NCBI RefSeq assembly: GCF_004664715.2
Contig: NC_051074.1
Span: 17,547,558 to 17,611,557 of the forward strand
Reading direction: 5' to 3'
Origin: Peromyscus leucopus
Lineage: Eukaryota > Chordata > Mammalia > Rodentia > Cricetidae
Length of the DNA stretch: 64,000 nt
Positions 22,082 to 33,474 of the stretch are shown here, in pieces. The position numbers and the translations under genes are program-made. Numbering within the stretch: the stretch's first letter is position 1; each line of letters starts with the position of its first letter. The notes beneath the pieces were generated by a model that was given only the letters and a program-made list of their open reading frames with translations, made no database searches and was not told the origin of the DNA.

Positions 22082-22166
22082 GCTGGGTGGTGGTGGCACA
22101 CGCCTTTAATCCCAGCACTCAGGAGGCAGAGCCAGGTGGATCTCTGTGAGTTCGAGGCCAGCCTGG
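22082..22166 (+). mobile_element. B1 SINE, 5' part only
   Basis: This is a well-conserved B1 left part: 'gctgggtggtggtggcacac', 'cctttaatcccagcactc', 'gtgagttcgaggccagcctgg'. It stops abruptly at 22166 and runs into other repeat sequence, so the right part and A tail are missing. The Pol III A and B box regions lie within the retained part. Confidence 0.9.
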
Positions 22167-22229
22167 AATGGGTTACATCTAACTGAGTTGTTGGCCAAAG
22201 AGGCCCCATAACATACCTCAAAACCCAGT

Positions 22230-23565
22230 CTATTACCAAAGCTCTCTGTGTAGTATAGTGGAGATATATATAGTGATATTGTAGCCCTATTGGTGGTTAC
22301 AACACTTACACAATTCATTGAACACAGTGAAGGTGAGCCAGTGACTATCTAGAGCCTTCACCCCTACAGACTAGCATTCCTTTTATGGGAAGGTACTCTG
22401 TGTGCTACCAACCCAGCTACAAATCATCTGTTCTACATGATTGACCTGCCTTCAAGAGATGCTGGGGCAACAGTGGCACAGAACTTGTGTGAGTAACCAA
22501 CCAATATCTGATTTGACTGAAGATCCACTCTGTGAGATGGAACCAATGCTACTTGAGTAGCCAAAACCCTGAGACTATATAGGCCAGGGACTAACGGTTC
22601 TTCTATAGGAATACCAACTACTACTGTTCTGGTTTTTTAAAAAAAATGTAGCAATAAAATGACTTCTAATGACATTCTGCTAATACTCGTTGATCAGTGC
22701 CTTGCCCAGCCATCATCAGACAAGCATCCTCTTGCAGCTGATGGGAATAAATACAGAAAACCATGGACAGACAATATGCAGAGAGTGAGAAATCGTGGAA
22801 CATTCAGTCCTAAATGGAATGCCTCCATCAAATCCTTCCCCTTAGGTCTCAAGGAACTCTGCACAAGATGAAGCAGTAAGAGTGTAGGAGCCGCATGGTA
22901 TGGAGGACACAAAGGAATCAATACCTTCCAGACACAGCAGTGCTGGCACACATATGAACTCAGATACTCTGGCAGCATGGATCTGTACCACATGGTGTTC
23001 TAGAACTGAAAAGGGAAGTGAACACATGGCATCATATCTAACCCAGGAGCTACTCCTATTGATAGCCACTTGCAAACAAAAAATGAGTTTTCTCCAAGGA
23101 AGACTTTCTAGGGAAACAGCTACTCTTAAGTGCAGGCGGGGTGCCCAGCAGTAGAGAGCCAACACAAAGCAAACTCAACCACATCTTTGCAGGTTCTTTG
23201 TCTCAAAATGTTAAGTTGGGCATTTTTTTTTTTTTAAATTTAGAGTTCTTTGAGTATATAGTGTCTACTAGTTTGGGTTTTTTATGGGATTCCTGTGTTT
23301 GTAAATATGTGTGCCTCTGCATCTATATGTGTTTCTTGTGTTTTTTCCCTTGGCTTATTTCCTCGTTCAGTTATTTTGTCATATTATAATTTTTTATTTA
23401 CCTTATTTTGTTGTTATTCCTTGGATATTGTTTGTTTTCTAAGAAAGGGTGTAGATTTGGATTGGATGGGAGGTGGAGAAGAGCTGGGAGGAATAGAGGG
23501 AGGAGAAACTCTAATCATAATATATTGAATGATAAAAAAAACTATTTTCAATAAAAAAGATAAGA
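22230..23565 (+). mobile_element. L1 (Lx-type) 3' UTR, nearly complete, sense
   Basis: It starts around 'gatattgtagccctattgg' and runs in order through 'gtgctaccaacccagctaca', 'gatcagtgccttgcccagcc', 'gaatgcctccatcaaatcc', 'gcacacatatgaactcagat', a T-rich section and the purine block 'gatgggaggtggagaagagc', ending with AATAAAAAAG. This is one of the longest L1 UTR copies here. Short open frames inside it are incidental. Confidence 0.85.
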
Positions 23566-23569
23566 GTAT

Positions 23570-24164
23570 ACAGATGGATTTTTCATTGATACAACCACAT
23601 TAGCCTAGACACACAGAGCAGAGCAGGCCATGTTTGTCTGCTCACAGATGTATTGCCAACCCAAAGAACGGTATAACATATTTAGTAGTAATTAGTAGTA
23701 ACTAGTAGTGATTAAAGTAATAAAATCATTTCATAATTGATACTGATTCAAAGTTTCTTCCAATGCTATATTAGATTTAATTGTAGGTCATTATTGAGTT
23801 TCATATTTAATACAGATTTACCAATTTTTAAATCTAAGATAATTAAAATAAAACTGATTTAGACTAATTGCACGATGATAAGTCAATTGAATAAATCCAC
23901 AAATCGAATTCACTTTCCAGTATTGTAATGAAAATCAAGTAAGAAATAGAATGGAAAAATATTTTTGCATATAACACTAATAGAAAATATAGTAAGCTGA
24001 GAAAGAAACTCTTTTAAATTTTAAATAAACATAATGTCAAAAATGCACTAGATGCACAAAACAACTTTCATAAATGGAAAATTATACTCTGGTCTAATTA
24101 TTATAAAGATATTAATTTATTCATAATGTCAGGATTTCTATTGTTTGCAAGAGCCACCATGATG
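23570..24164. other. Unique AT-rich sequence with a small 10-bp repeat
   Basis: At 23682-23711 a 10-bp unit of 'ttagtagtaa' type occurs about three times. Otherwise this is AT-rich unique DNA. Confidence 0.5.
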
Positions 24165-24475
24165 TCAATAACTCTTATAAATGAAAACATTTAACTTACA
24201 GTTTCAGAGGTTTAGTCCATTATCATCATGTTTGGATATGGTAGCATGCAGGCAGACATGGTGCTGGAGAAGTAGCTGAGAGTTCTACATCTTGCAGGCA
24301 ACAGGAAATGGTCTGGGTGTCACACTGAGGGACGCCTGAGCAAATGATACTTCAAAGCCAACTCCAAAGTGACACACTTCTTCCAATAAGACCATACCTA
24401 CACCAACAAGGCTACACATCCCAATAGTGCCACTCCCTTTGGGGACCATCTTTTTCAAACCATCACACATAATGA
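24165..24475 (-). mobile_element. Dispersed rodent TG...CA repeat, antisense copy
   Basis: The plus strand reads 'acagtttcagaggtttagtc', 'catgcaggcagacatggtgc', 'gtgacacacttcttccaata' and 'aatagtgccactccctttgg'. The last two are reverse complements of diagnostic words in the copies at 6.0 and 58.3 kb. It ends 'caaaccatcacacat', the expected 5' terminus in reverse. Confidence 0.75.
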
Positions 24476-24650
24476 AATTTATAGATCAAATAAATAAAAC
24501 TGAAATTATCATAGTAATAAAAAATTTAAGATAATGTGGAAAAAAATAATTAACTTGATTTGGGCAGGAATGAGTTGAAGTCTGTGTGGGTAAAAAAACT
24601 TTCAAATTTGATGAATTCGGTCAAAGAAGGCTGGTCTCAGACTACCAGAC

Positions 24651-24661
24651 CGGGGGGGGGG
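24651..24661. repeat. Poly(G) run
   Basis: Ten or more consecutive G in AT-rich surroundings. The exact length may be unreliable in sequencing. Confidence 0.8.
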
Positions 24662-24711
24662 CGATTTATTGCTTGGATCACAGTAATGGTTGAGAAATCA
24701 ATGATCATCAA

Positions 24712-24822
24712 TAGAAAAGCACATGCCTGTAACCCTAGCACTTAGGACTCTGAAGCAGAAGGAAAGCAAGTTCTAGGCTGGCTACAGCTACATATTGAGA
24801 CCCAGTCTTATAAAAAGAACAG
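24712..24822 (+). mobile_element. Old B1-type SINE, sense
   Basis: The B1 order is seen: 'agcacatgcctgtaacccta', 'gcacttaggactctgaagca', 'gcaagttctaggctggctac', 'atattgagacccagtctta', then an A-rich end. The 'gcaagttctaggctgg' form suggests an early B1 lineage. Confidence 0.75.
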
Positions 24823-25124
24823 ACTAATTACCATTTTAGTGTTAGTCAAGTCTATATGCTATCAAGATCTTTCAGTTCATAATTTTCATTCAGTAAACTT
24901 CTATACCTATTAGTTTGTACATGTCAGCATAGTTAATGCCTATGTCCTCTATGCATTCTATTTTGATATAATCAATCAACATTTATCATTTTTCTGACAT
25001 GTTCTATTCTAAATTATTGAGAAAATATGTCAACTTGGATAGTATTTTGCAACTTATGAATTTTTTCTTTTAAAGTGTCTTGCTTATTGCTGAATTATTT
25101 TTTCAAATAACTTTTTTCTATGCT

Positions 25125-25352
25125 AATAATTGAATGTACACATGTATGGCAAGTGCTTTAGCACTGAGATATATACCCATCCCTCTTTTTATCTCATTTT
25201 ATTCACTCATTTGTTTAATCCTTTTGAGACAAGGCCTGGATTAATGGCCCAGGCTCTTCTTGAATTCACTCTAAATTCCATATTGAACTTGAACTTCTGA
25301 TGCTTCAGTCTCCTGAGTAGCTAGAATTACAGGCTTGAACCACCAAACTCTG
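25125..25352 (-). mobile_element. B4-type (ID plus B1) SINE, antisense
   Basis: The left part, 'tggcaagtgctttagcactg' with 'agatatatacccatcc', is an antisense ID (tRNA-derived) sequence. The right part, 'ttttgagacaaggcctgg', 'tcctgagtagctagaattac' and 'aggcttgaaccacca', is antisense B1. The side-by-side ID and B1 order is that of the rodent B4/ID-B1 chimeric SINEs. Confidence 0.7.
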
Positions 25353-25354
25353 CT

Positions 25355-26512
25355 ACTGTGCTTTAATGTTTTGGAAAATTATCAGAGAGTAGCTGTATAT
25401 TTTTATGGGCAGTGATGTATGGGTATATTTACATGTTGTCAGTAATAAGCTTGGCTTTTGCTTATTTTACTACAAACCTTCATCACATCTGTGTATTAAG
25501 AACAAAGTCACCTTTCTTAGATCATTTAAATTATGCAATTAAATATTGCCAACAACAATCACTCTTGAGTACAATAAAATACCTAAGAATAAATTTGAAA
25601 CATGCTTTTCTCTTTAGACATTCCTATCATGTACTATAAGTTGCTTTAAAGTCCTGAGATGTATTGAGTATGCATATGAAGCATGATTTGCTTTCTGTAT
25701 TATCTACTTGCTATTTCTCAATATCACACATAAACATTTTATAAAAAGATTCCTCTACCCTCAAATAACCTCTTATTCCTTGTGCAATGCTACATGAAAT
25801 GAATAATACATCACATCAATTGTATAAACCAGTGAGGCAGTTAGTCAAAAATGGTTTATTCTTTGTGCTTTCTGATGGATCTCAGATTTTATTGATTCAT
25901 TTTCAATGTTCTCCTTTCACTTTTTAAAGTTCACTTTAATTGTACAAAGCAGTGGCTCTGTGTTATCCCAAAGAATATTTCTGGTAATATTTTATGTACA
26001 GTATTCATCTATTGACATCAAGTTCATGAGCCTGTGATTTTCAGCATCACCATTTGTTTTCTGTATTTAATTGAGTTTATTACACATATTCTAGAATATC
26101 TTGCATCTGTGTATGTCCTTCAACAGCCCCTGGCTGTTATTTAACCCCAAGATACAAGTATAACTTGTCCAATTAAGCTTTGGTTTGATTATTTCATGTT
26201 AATTTTCACATTCTTGTTTCCTGGCTTTCTGGATAAACGGTCCTTTTCAAATCTGTGTTATGGTCACACAACATTAGGAAAGTCATCAAAGTTAAGATTA
26301 GGCAGTTCTTGGACAATAATTATATCTTCTCAGGAATTGGGAGGTTACCAAGGCAGAAGTACTTATTTTAAGGACATGAAATATATGGGATTAATCACAT
26401 TGAACGATATGTGAGATTTGGGTGATGACCACGAGAATAAAAATGTAACATATAACCTTGTACATTTCCATCCCAGTTCTCCAAGAGAGTTTTCTAGTAC
26501 TCTATATAAAGA
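25355..26512. other. Unique AT-rich sequence
   Basis: No repeat or gene recognised. Short open frames (up to 75 codons) have no known motif. Confidence 0.5.
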
Positions 26513-26558
26513 ACACACACACACACACACACACATACACGCGCACACACACACACAC
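26513..26558. repeat. Imperfect (AC)n microsatellite
   Basis: AC units interrupted by CATAC and CGCG. Confidence 0.97.
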
Positions 26559-26559
26559 C

Positions 26560-28125
26560 AACAATGTATATTGCAAATTTGATTTTATGATACAAGAGCC
26601 CAGTTGAAATATATTCATCTTATCATGTTTGAATAGCATGCAGAAAGTAACTACAACTGAAAGAACTACTACAAGTCTAAAAGAAAAAAAAATGTATAAA
26701 ACTGTAAAATTTGCCCCATCAAATTAACAATATTTAGTATTTACTGTCTTGTTTGATAAGCATTTTTAAACCAAGCTTGTGTACCCTATAATATAAATGG
26801 TTGTAGGAGAGTTAATGGAAATGTTTATATATGTAAATGAGGGAAAAAGAGAAAGAGGTACATATTTGAGAATATATGTGAAGTGCCTCATATTTACTTT
26901 AAGGAAATGCTTAGGATATATTCATGCAAATTCATAGCAACTATTTTATTTCTAAGCAATCTATTATAAGATATTGAATTATATCAGTGGATTTTCATCA
27001 TTAATATAATTAAGTAATATTGTTAAACATATGAGATTTGAAGTGGGTAATTAAAAGTATTGAATTTAGTAACCCAATTATTTGTGGTACTATGTGGTAC
27101 TTCAAACCCAATAATTTTGAAGTACTATGGTGATATATAAAATGAGTTGTACAAAGTCTTAACAGGATAACACAATGAAAGATCAAGAAATGTTAAGATA
27201 CATGATATTTATTAAAAGTGAAAACACACAATGGTGCTTACATTCATTACAATAGTGACCTTCAATTTTGGATAATCTTTAATTGCACTTTCTAAATCCT
27301 TTTGGAATTTTCAAAGTCCTTTGTTTACCTTTTGTCAGTGCTCATATGTGTATTTTGTCGGCTTAAAAATATTAAGAATAGAAATAAAGAGCAGAAAAAA
27401 ACTTACAATTCAATGGCCACTAATGATGTTAACAAATAAAGTTTTATTTATATAAAATGTAAGCACATATCTTTTTGTTTTAAACTGAGAAAACTAGCTC
27501 TACTTGTTTCTGTGACAACTTATTTTCCAAAAAGAATTGCAGAAACAGAATTCCATTCAGTCATATTTCAGATCTCATTTGATTCCCAACTCCACAAAAA
27601 AGGGGTGACTTAATTCCACCACCCTAAATCTGAACTAAGATCATTAAAACACAAGATTGATGTGTTTGTTTAAAAAGAGCAAATATGCCATCCTTAGCTA
27701 AGGCTGCTCAGCTTCATCAGTGATAATGAGACGCCAGTGAGAGAGCAGCTAATGCACACAGTGCTGTGACAGGAAGCGACATGGAACGCACAGCTGCTGC
27801 TGCTTTGGATTCATTCTTCTGAGCTGTGTGGTTCTGAACCATCATTTAATCATTCATAAAGCAACTGAGCGACTTGATGCTTCAATGGGAGGCTACAACT
27901 CAAAATCTAATTGAGCTGTTTCAGGTTCAAATAGAGAACAGAAGTGCAAACCTAATCAAAATGGAGCAAGGGGTGAATTGGATGGATGTGTGGATGTAGA
28001 TGGATTAAAGAAGGGAATGTGGATGAGGCTAAGGAAGGCATTTGCTGATAATACATAATACATATGTTACCCACATTTATTTTCCCATACTGTCTCACTT
28101 TTATCAAATGCTATTATGAACTCTT
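26560..28125. other. Repeat-free block; candidate conserved noncoding DNA at 27660-27990
   Basis: No mobile element is recognised over about 1.5 kb. The part 27660-27990 has balanced composition, a perfect 12-bp palindrome CCTTAGCTAAGG (27692-27703) and several TAAT cores, without any open frame of note. That is compatible with a regulatory element but is not proof. Comparison with other rodents would be decisive. Confidence 0.3.
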
Positions 28126-28130
28126 TTTAT

Positions 28131-28172
28131 TTATCTATCTGTCTATCTATCTGTCTGTCTGTCTATCTATCT
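28131..28172. repeat. (TATC/TGTC)n array
   Basis: An imperfect tetranucleotide array of TATC and TGTC units. It is complementary to the array at 28253-28339. Confidence 0.95.
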
Positions 28173-28252
28173 AATATCTAATATATGATATATTTATATA
28201 GATATATGATATAAGATATGAGATAGATCTATCTATCACAGATGATGGACAG

Positions 28253-28339
28253 ATATGAGATAGATAGATGATTAGATAGATAGATAGATAGATTGATTGA
28301 TAGAGGCAGACATAGACAGACAGAAAGATAGACAGACAA
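28253..28339. repeat. (GATA/GACA)n array
   Basis: An imperfect array of GATA, GATT and GACA units. With 28131-28172 it forms an inverted pair separated by about 80 bp of AT-rich sequence. Confidence 0.95.
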
Positions 28340-28429
28340 TCAGATAGGTGATTGAATGGGCAATCTAGTAAGGACAAACCCATGAATGCAACTGCCTCTC
28401 CACCCTGCACTGGCTGGCCATACTGTCGA

Positions 28430-29740
28430 TAGCTCTATAGCTAGGGGTTAGTGCCTTGTGAGACTCTCCTCCATGCATTCATGCTGTAAGATTACCAACA
28501 ACTTGACCTTGTACAGGTCTTCTGCAGGCAACAACACCTGCTGAGTGTTCATGTGTGCTTAGCCCAGAACCAACCCAAACATCTTAATTCACAGCGATTT
28601 TCCAAAGTTCTACCTATTAATATTTTTTTGTCACTTCATCCATAATGTTCCCTGAACCTTGACTGAGGTGATATAGTATGGAGTCCTATGCAGGACTCAC
28701 ACTCCATAGTTACTTATTATCTACAATTTCACTCTGCATTAACCACCATGCACTACAAAGAGAAGCTTCTTTGATGAAGAATGAGAGCTGCAATAATCTA
28801 TGAGTAGAGAGAAATTATCATAGAGGCAGTTGATGTTATATCCATTTGACAAAATAATAGTATGAGGTTCTCATCTAGAGCCTAGTACTTCCCCAGGCAG
28901 GGGTTCTTGGCCGTGTCTCCTCTTGTGGAGCAGGCCAACATTCTAATTAGAACATGGTTTATACCACCATGAGCTTCTTGCCACTATGGTCCCAATTGTT
29001 ATTTCTTGTGAGGTGGTTCATATTGTAGCTTCAGTACTCACCACTAAGACTATTAGTGACTTTTCTCCCCAAGTAACCCACGTAGCACCTTTCAGAACAG
29101 TAAAAGCTATGTTGCAGGGAAAATATGCCAGTATTTACTTGATTTTTTTTCCATGTCCTGTAACCAAAGTATGAGGTGTCTTCTGTCCTGTGGTCTTACT
29201 ATCAGTTTTGGTGAGTAAACAAGAGTAATAGAAATAACCTGTATTGTTTTGCCTGTCATTGGCACCCTAACTCTCTGATCAACACCTTGAAGATAGATAG
29301 TGAGTTTTCTATTTGATAACCTCTGTCAGTTCCCCAAGTAGGGTACTCCAATTAAACTTCCTTAAACATATATAAATGAAGTTTTTTAAAATAGAAAGTT
29401 TCCATACTTCTTTTTTCTCTCAAACATCTTTAGTATTAGTTATTCTCCCCTCTTCCTTTTCCTCTGCTTTGTTGTTCCATCTCCCTCCCCACTTAAATTT
29501 GTGGTATCCATTATTTCCCTCTCCTATCCCATCCTGACTATGTTTTGCTATCTCTCAAGCATAAGCTTTCCCTCTCTGTGTGTATTTTAAATCCCTGTTC
29601 ACAAGTGTGTGTATTTGGTTCCAACAAAAGTTTTGTCAGAATATATGTTTTTGCTTTCTCTTTATTTGAATTTAAAACTATTAAGCATCTGTTTTCCAAA
29701 TGCATTGAGACCACCACCAGCAATTATATAAAACTGGTTT
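28430..29740 (-). mobile_element. L1 (Lx-type) 3' UTR and upstream noncoding part, antisense
   Basis: Plus-strand words follow the antisense L1 order: 'ttccctgaaccttgactgag', 'ctctgcattaaccaccatgc', 'gaagcttctttgatgaag', 'cttactatcagttttggtga', 'tattgttttgcctgtc' and 'aaacatatataaatgaag'. The right edge beyond about 29540 is uncertain. Expected ORF2 sequence is not reached. Confidence 0.75.
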
Positions 29741-29749
29741 TCTTGAGTT

Positions 29750-30235
29750 ATGTTGTAGCACAAATTCTAATTGGTCTTAATAATAAAAATCCAGAGTCAG
29801 AAATAGGGGTAAATGCAGAAAGATCAGAGAAGCAAAGGAGCCAGCCACAGCCACTTCTTACTTTGCCAACTCCTCAGTCTCAAAGGGGCCCAAGCCCTTG
29901 TCTCTTACCACCTTATAGTCCTCTCTCCACCCAGCCATATCACCTCCCATCTCCACCTCCCTAGTGCTGGGATTAAAAGCGTGAGGATCCCAAGGGCTGG
30001 GATCAAAGGTGTGTGCCACCACTGCCTGGCTCTGTTTCTCTTTTAGACTGGATCAATCTTATGTAAGCCAGGGTGGCCTTGAACTCACAGAGATCTGTCT
30101 GCCCTTACCTCCAAGTGCTTGGATTAAAGCTCTGTGCCACCACTGCCTGAGCTCTATGGCGAACTAGTGGCTTAGCTCCACACTGTGATCTTCAAGCAAG
30201 TTTTATCTGTTTGATCAGAAACAAAATATCACCAC
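29750..30235. mobile_element. LTR-like repeat with two B1-type segments
   Basis: It starts near TGTTGTAGCAC, ends in AAAATATCACCAC, and resembles the 484-bp insertion at 6234-6717 in both ends. Two antisense B1-like segments lie inside: 'gtgctgggattaaaagcgtg' (about 29963-29982), and a longer one ending in 'gtgccaccactgcctg' (about 30135-30150). The intervening 'ttagactggatcaatcttat' is not B1. No target-site duplication could be found. The plus-strand open frames of 139 and 77 codons here are not genes. Confidence 0.6.
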
Positions 30236-30249
30236 GTTTTATTAAATGT

Positions 30250-30610
30250 GAAATTTATTGGAAAGAGGGTAAGAGCCAGAGGAAGGGGTAGAATGTTTTG
30301 AAATTCCTCCCAGGCATGACTATTCTACAGTTCACTGCATTCTTGAGCTCTCAGCACCTCTGATTACCTGCACAGGAACTTCACAATACTGTATCCATTA
30401 ATATAACTCTTCTATCATGGAAGAGCTCATGAGGCCCTGCCCCCCTCCCCCTGGGAATTTACAGTACCTTAATGGTTTCTGGAGGAGAAGGAGATACTTT
30501 TCTTCAAGTATGTATATAATAACATGCTACATACATGTATGAAAGTGTCATAACGAAGCTCATTATTAGTACAACTCATAAAACTCTTCTTAAAAATTAT
30601 GTTTCATGTA
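30250..30610 (+). mobile_element. L1 (Lx-type) 3' UTR, sense
   Basis: It matches the L1 3' UTR order: 'ccaggcatgactattctaca', 'attacctgcacaggaac', 'gctcatgaggccctgccccc', 'aatggtttctggaggagaag', 'acatgtatgaaagtgtcat'. Confidence 0.7.
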
Positions 30611-30689
30611 ACTTCATAAATGTAAATTCATGACTCTTGATAGAGTTTTTATTTTACTTCTCCCTGAAAGTATGTATTCACCATGATAA

Positions 30690-31025
30690 AGATTTAAAAA
30701 TATCTCCAATTTTTATAATTATCTTATGATCCAGTAGTTTACTCCTGAGGTACAAGAATTGAAATCAGGAACTCAAATCTATACTTGGACAGTAATGCTT
30801 GTAGCAGCACTATCCACAATATTCATGGTACTTAAAATGCCCATCAACAGGTGAGTATTCAAAGATGTCCTGGTTATAAAAGTAGAATATTATTTAGTCA
30901 TAGAAAGGGATAAAAGTTTTGTTCTATCCAACAACAGGCAGAAACAATGAAACTATTGTTCTGAGTAAAACAAGTAAGACACCATGGAGCAAATAGTATA
31001 ATCTCATGTGCATCCTATAATACTG
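30690..31025 (+). mobile_element. L1 ORF2 3' part, sense
   Basis: The words 'ccagtagtttactcctgagg', 'cttgtagcagcactatccac', 'atgcccatcaacaggtg', 'agaatattatttagtcatag' and 'gttctgagtaaaacaagtaa' are the end of L1 ORF2. The frame is interrupted, so it is non-coding. Confidence 0.75.
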
Positions 31026-31045
31026 GTTGTTTTATTACTGCTTTA

Positions 31046-31391
31046 TGTTAGAGTATAGCCAGAAAGTTTTCTCTGGTCCTGCCTGGCCCCATGGTACCTC
31101 ATAAAATAATCATTCAGAGGTTTATATTAATTAACAATTGTATGGCCTATGTCAGGCTTCCTTCTAGCTAGCTCTTTTAACAACCCATTTTTATTAATCT
31201 AAAAGTTGCCACATGGCTGTGGCATTATCAGTCTGCTGGCATCGTGCTGTTCCTGCCTCTCCTTCCTCCTTTCACTCTCTTGGATTTTCCCACCTTGCTC
31301 CATCCTGCCCTGCCATAGGTCAGTGCAGCTTTATATATTAGCCAATAGGAGTAACACATATTCACATCATACAGAAAGACATCCCACAGCA
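31046..31391 (-). mobile_element. LTR-like rodent repeat, antisense
   Basis: On the minus strand it reads TGCTGTGGGATGTC at the start, then 'attggctaatatataaagct', 'gccacagccatgtggcaact', 'ttagattaataaaaatggg' and ends near CTATACTCTAACA. TG...CA ends and an AATAAA inside suggest a solo LTR of an endogenous retrovirus-like family. No duplication was found at the edges. Confidence 0.5.
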
Positions 31392-31399
31392 CTGGAGCA

Positions 31400-33430
31400 T
31401 CTTCCCTAATCAAGAAGTATGCTGAACAGACCCTATTCTCATTGAGGCTCAACTTGCAAATACCTTGCTCACATATTAACTTTTAGCCTCTTACTGAAAG
31501 GCCCTGCACTGGGTGGCTTTGGCTGGCGCCATGACTTGCTTTGCTGACAGTTCCCACACCCATTGTTGTGCTTACACTCTGCCTCTGCAAGTTCGATCTG
31601 TTTCAGATGCACTCCATAAACCTGCTCATGTTCGGTGATTATATTGGACTTTAATCAGCACTGGTGATTCCCCATCTAGGTACTTGTTTGTTCAATATCT
31701 ACTAAAAGGCTAACAATCTACTCTTTCCAGTTTCCTGTCAATGATGTACATCAGAGATCAGGTTGGTACAGCATCCCTATATTAAGTAGAGTGTCTCTGT
31801 TAGTCCCTGCCATCTCTTTAATTTTCTACCTGTCTTTTATTTTTTTTTCCAGATTGTTCGGTTATTGTTTTCTTATTGTTATAACCGTACCTTGTTCACT
31901 AAATCAAATAACATATATTTAATGCACTTTTCAAATATCCACAAACATGTTCAAATCATTAATGCAGGCTGAGTCACACTGGAGTTCTGTCTCCCACTCA
32001 GCCTCAGGAATACATATTACTAAAATCTAAATAAGAGAGAGAATTTTCAAGTGAGTCCTTTTCATGGGATTTGTTACTTGTTTTTAAGTAGAAGAGGGGG
32101 AAACATTCTTGCTTAAATTTTCCAAGTCATGAACCTGTCTTTCTTTCCTTGATCACACAGCACAGGAGAATCATTGTGTATCTGATAAGACTATGAACAA
32201 AGCTGTTATCTCAGCACGGTTCCACTGGCACTGCCTGGCAGGTATCCGGTGTTTGATGCATAGGAAAGCAGACTTAAGATGAGCCACAGGCAACACATTT
32301 TTAATACTTGCATGTTTTCCTATTGCAATAGAAAGGAGCTGAAGTATCATATTTATTATGAGAAAATTATAAATGTTTAAAAAAAATAAAATCAGAGAAC
32401 ACAATAAAAGCATAATGAAAATGAGCTTAACTATAAGATCTGAGCCTAGATACCAAGAATTCAACAGTGGAAAATTCTTTGTGGTTTAAACATTGGTGTG
32501 TTCTCTACTGCTAACTTTCAAATTGGAAAGTAAGCAATGATCCTTTTTTCTCAGTTCCCTAACATTTGATATTGAAAAATATTCCAGACAATGATTTAAT
32601 AAATCACTGGATTACAAAATTAATTTCAAATAAATTTGAACGCTTTTGTATATAAAGCAGAAACTGAGAAAACCTCAAATGTACATTGATCATCCATAAA
32701 CTTGTATACTGTTCTGAATTTATGAGATTCTGTTTAAATGTTTGTGGTTTGAATTACGCAGTTAAACTATCAAAAATAGTCTACTCATATTATTTTGAAA
32801 GATTTTGCTGTGACACTTGTTTAAAACTCGAAGAGGAGTTGTCTAGAAAATGCCAAAGACTTCAATGCACAAAACTTTACCTTTTTTCACAAAGGGAAGG
32901 TTTATAAGATGGATTCAGTAAGCTGTTTATCTGCATTATCTAAGGAATAGAGAACACAAAATGTTATTATGAAATAAAGCAAACTCTTTATGCCATATTA
33001 CTGTGATTAATTTATACAATTAAGAGAATTAGATCCTACTAGCTGCCATATTTTCCTAACAGAGAAAAAACACACCATTTTGAATTATTTAAAATAAAAA
33101 TATAAATTGAGAGATATAAAAACAAATTTCAATTCAGAAAAGATTTGTGTTTCTGCGACTATTTCCTCTTCACCATTTTCTGCTTTGTTTATATCCAACC
33201 ACCCACATTGACTGAGAAACAGAACAGCAACAGTCGGTCCTGGCACAGCCTGATCATTTCTAGGATGTGTCAAATACAAAGGAAAAACAAAAGCCATCAG
33301 AATGGCATTATGACTCATTCTCTCCAAGTCAATAGGATTTAGATATTGTATATTACCAATTAATGTTCATTGAGCAAAATGGCCAGACTCTTTAGAATGC
33401 AATGAGACCATTGCCTTATGTTAAAACATT
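31400..33430. other. Repeat-poor unique sequence
   Basis: About 2 kb without a recognised element. The part 31480-31660 is more GC-rich ('ggctttggctggcgccatga'). A 97-codon minus frame (32171-32464) and a 73-codon plus frame (32686-32907) show no known motif. Confidence 0.4.
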
Positions 33431-33431
33431 T

Positions 33432-33433
<2 letters not shown>

Positions 33434-33472
<39 letters not shown>

Positions 33473-33473
33473 A
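33434..33473. repeat. (AAAT)n array
   Basis: Ten uninterrupted AAAT-type units. Confidence 0.97.
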
Positions 33474-33474
33474 C

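Noticed and set aside
21603..22099. Two 148-codon minus-strand open frames (SIYLSIY and PSFLPSFL repeats)
   Set aside because: They are translations of GATA and GGAA arrays plus the HAL1 tail. Period-4 repeats lacking stops stay open in several frames.
29545..29964. 139-codon plus-strand frame
   Set aside because: It spans the end of an antisense L1 and the start of an LTR-like repeat, so it has no single origin and no domain.
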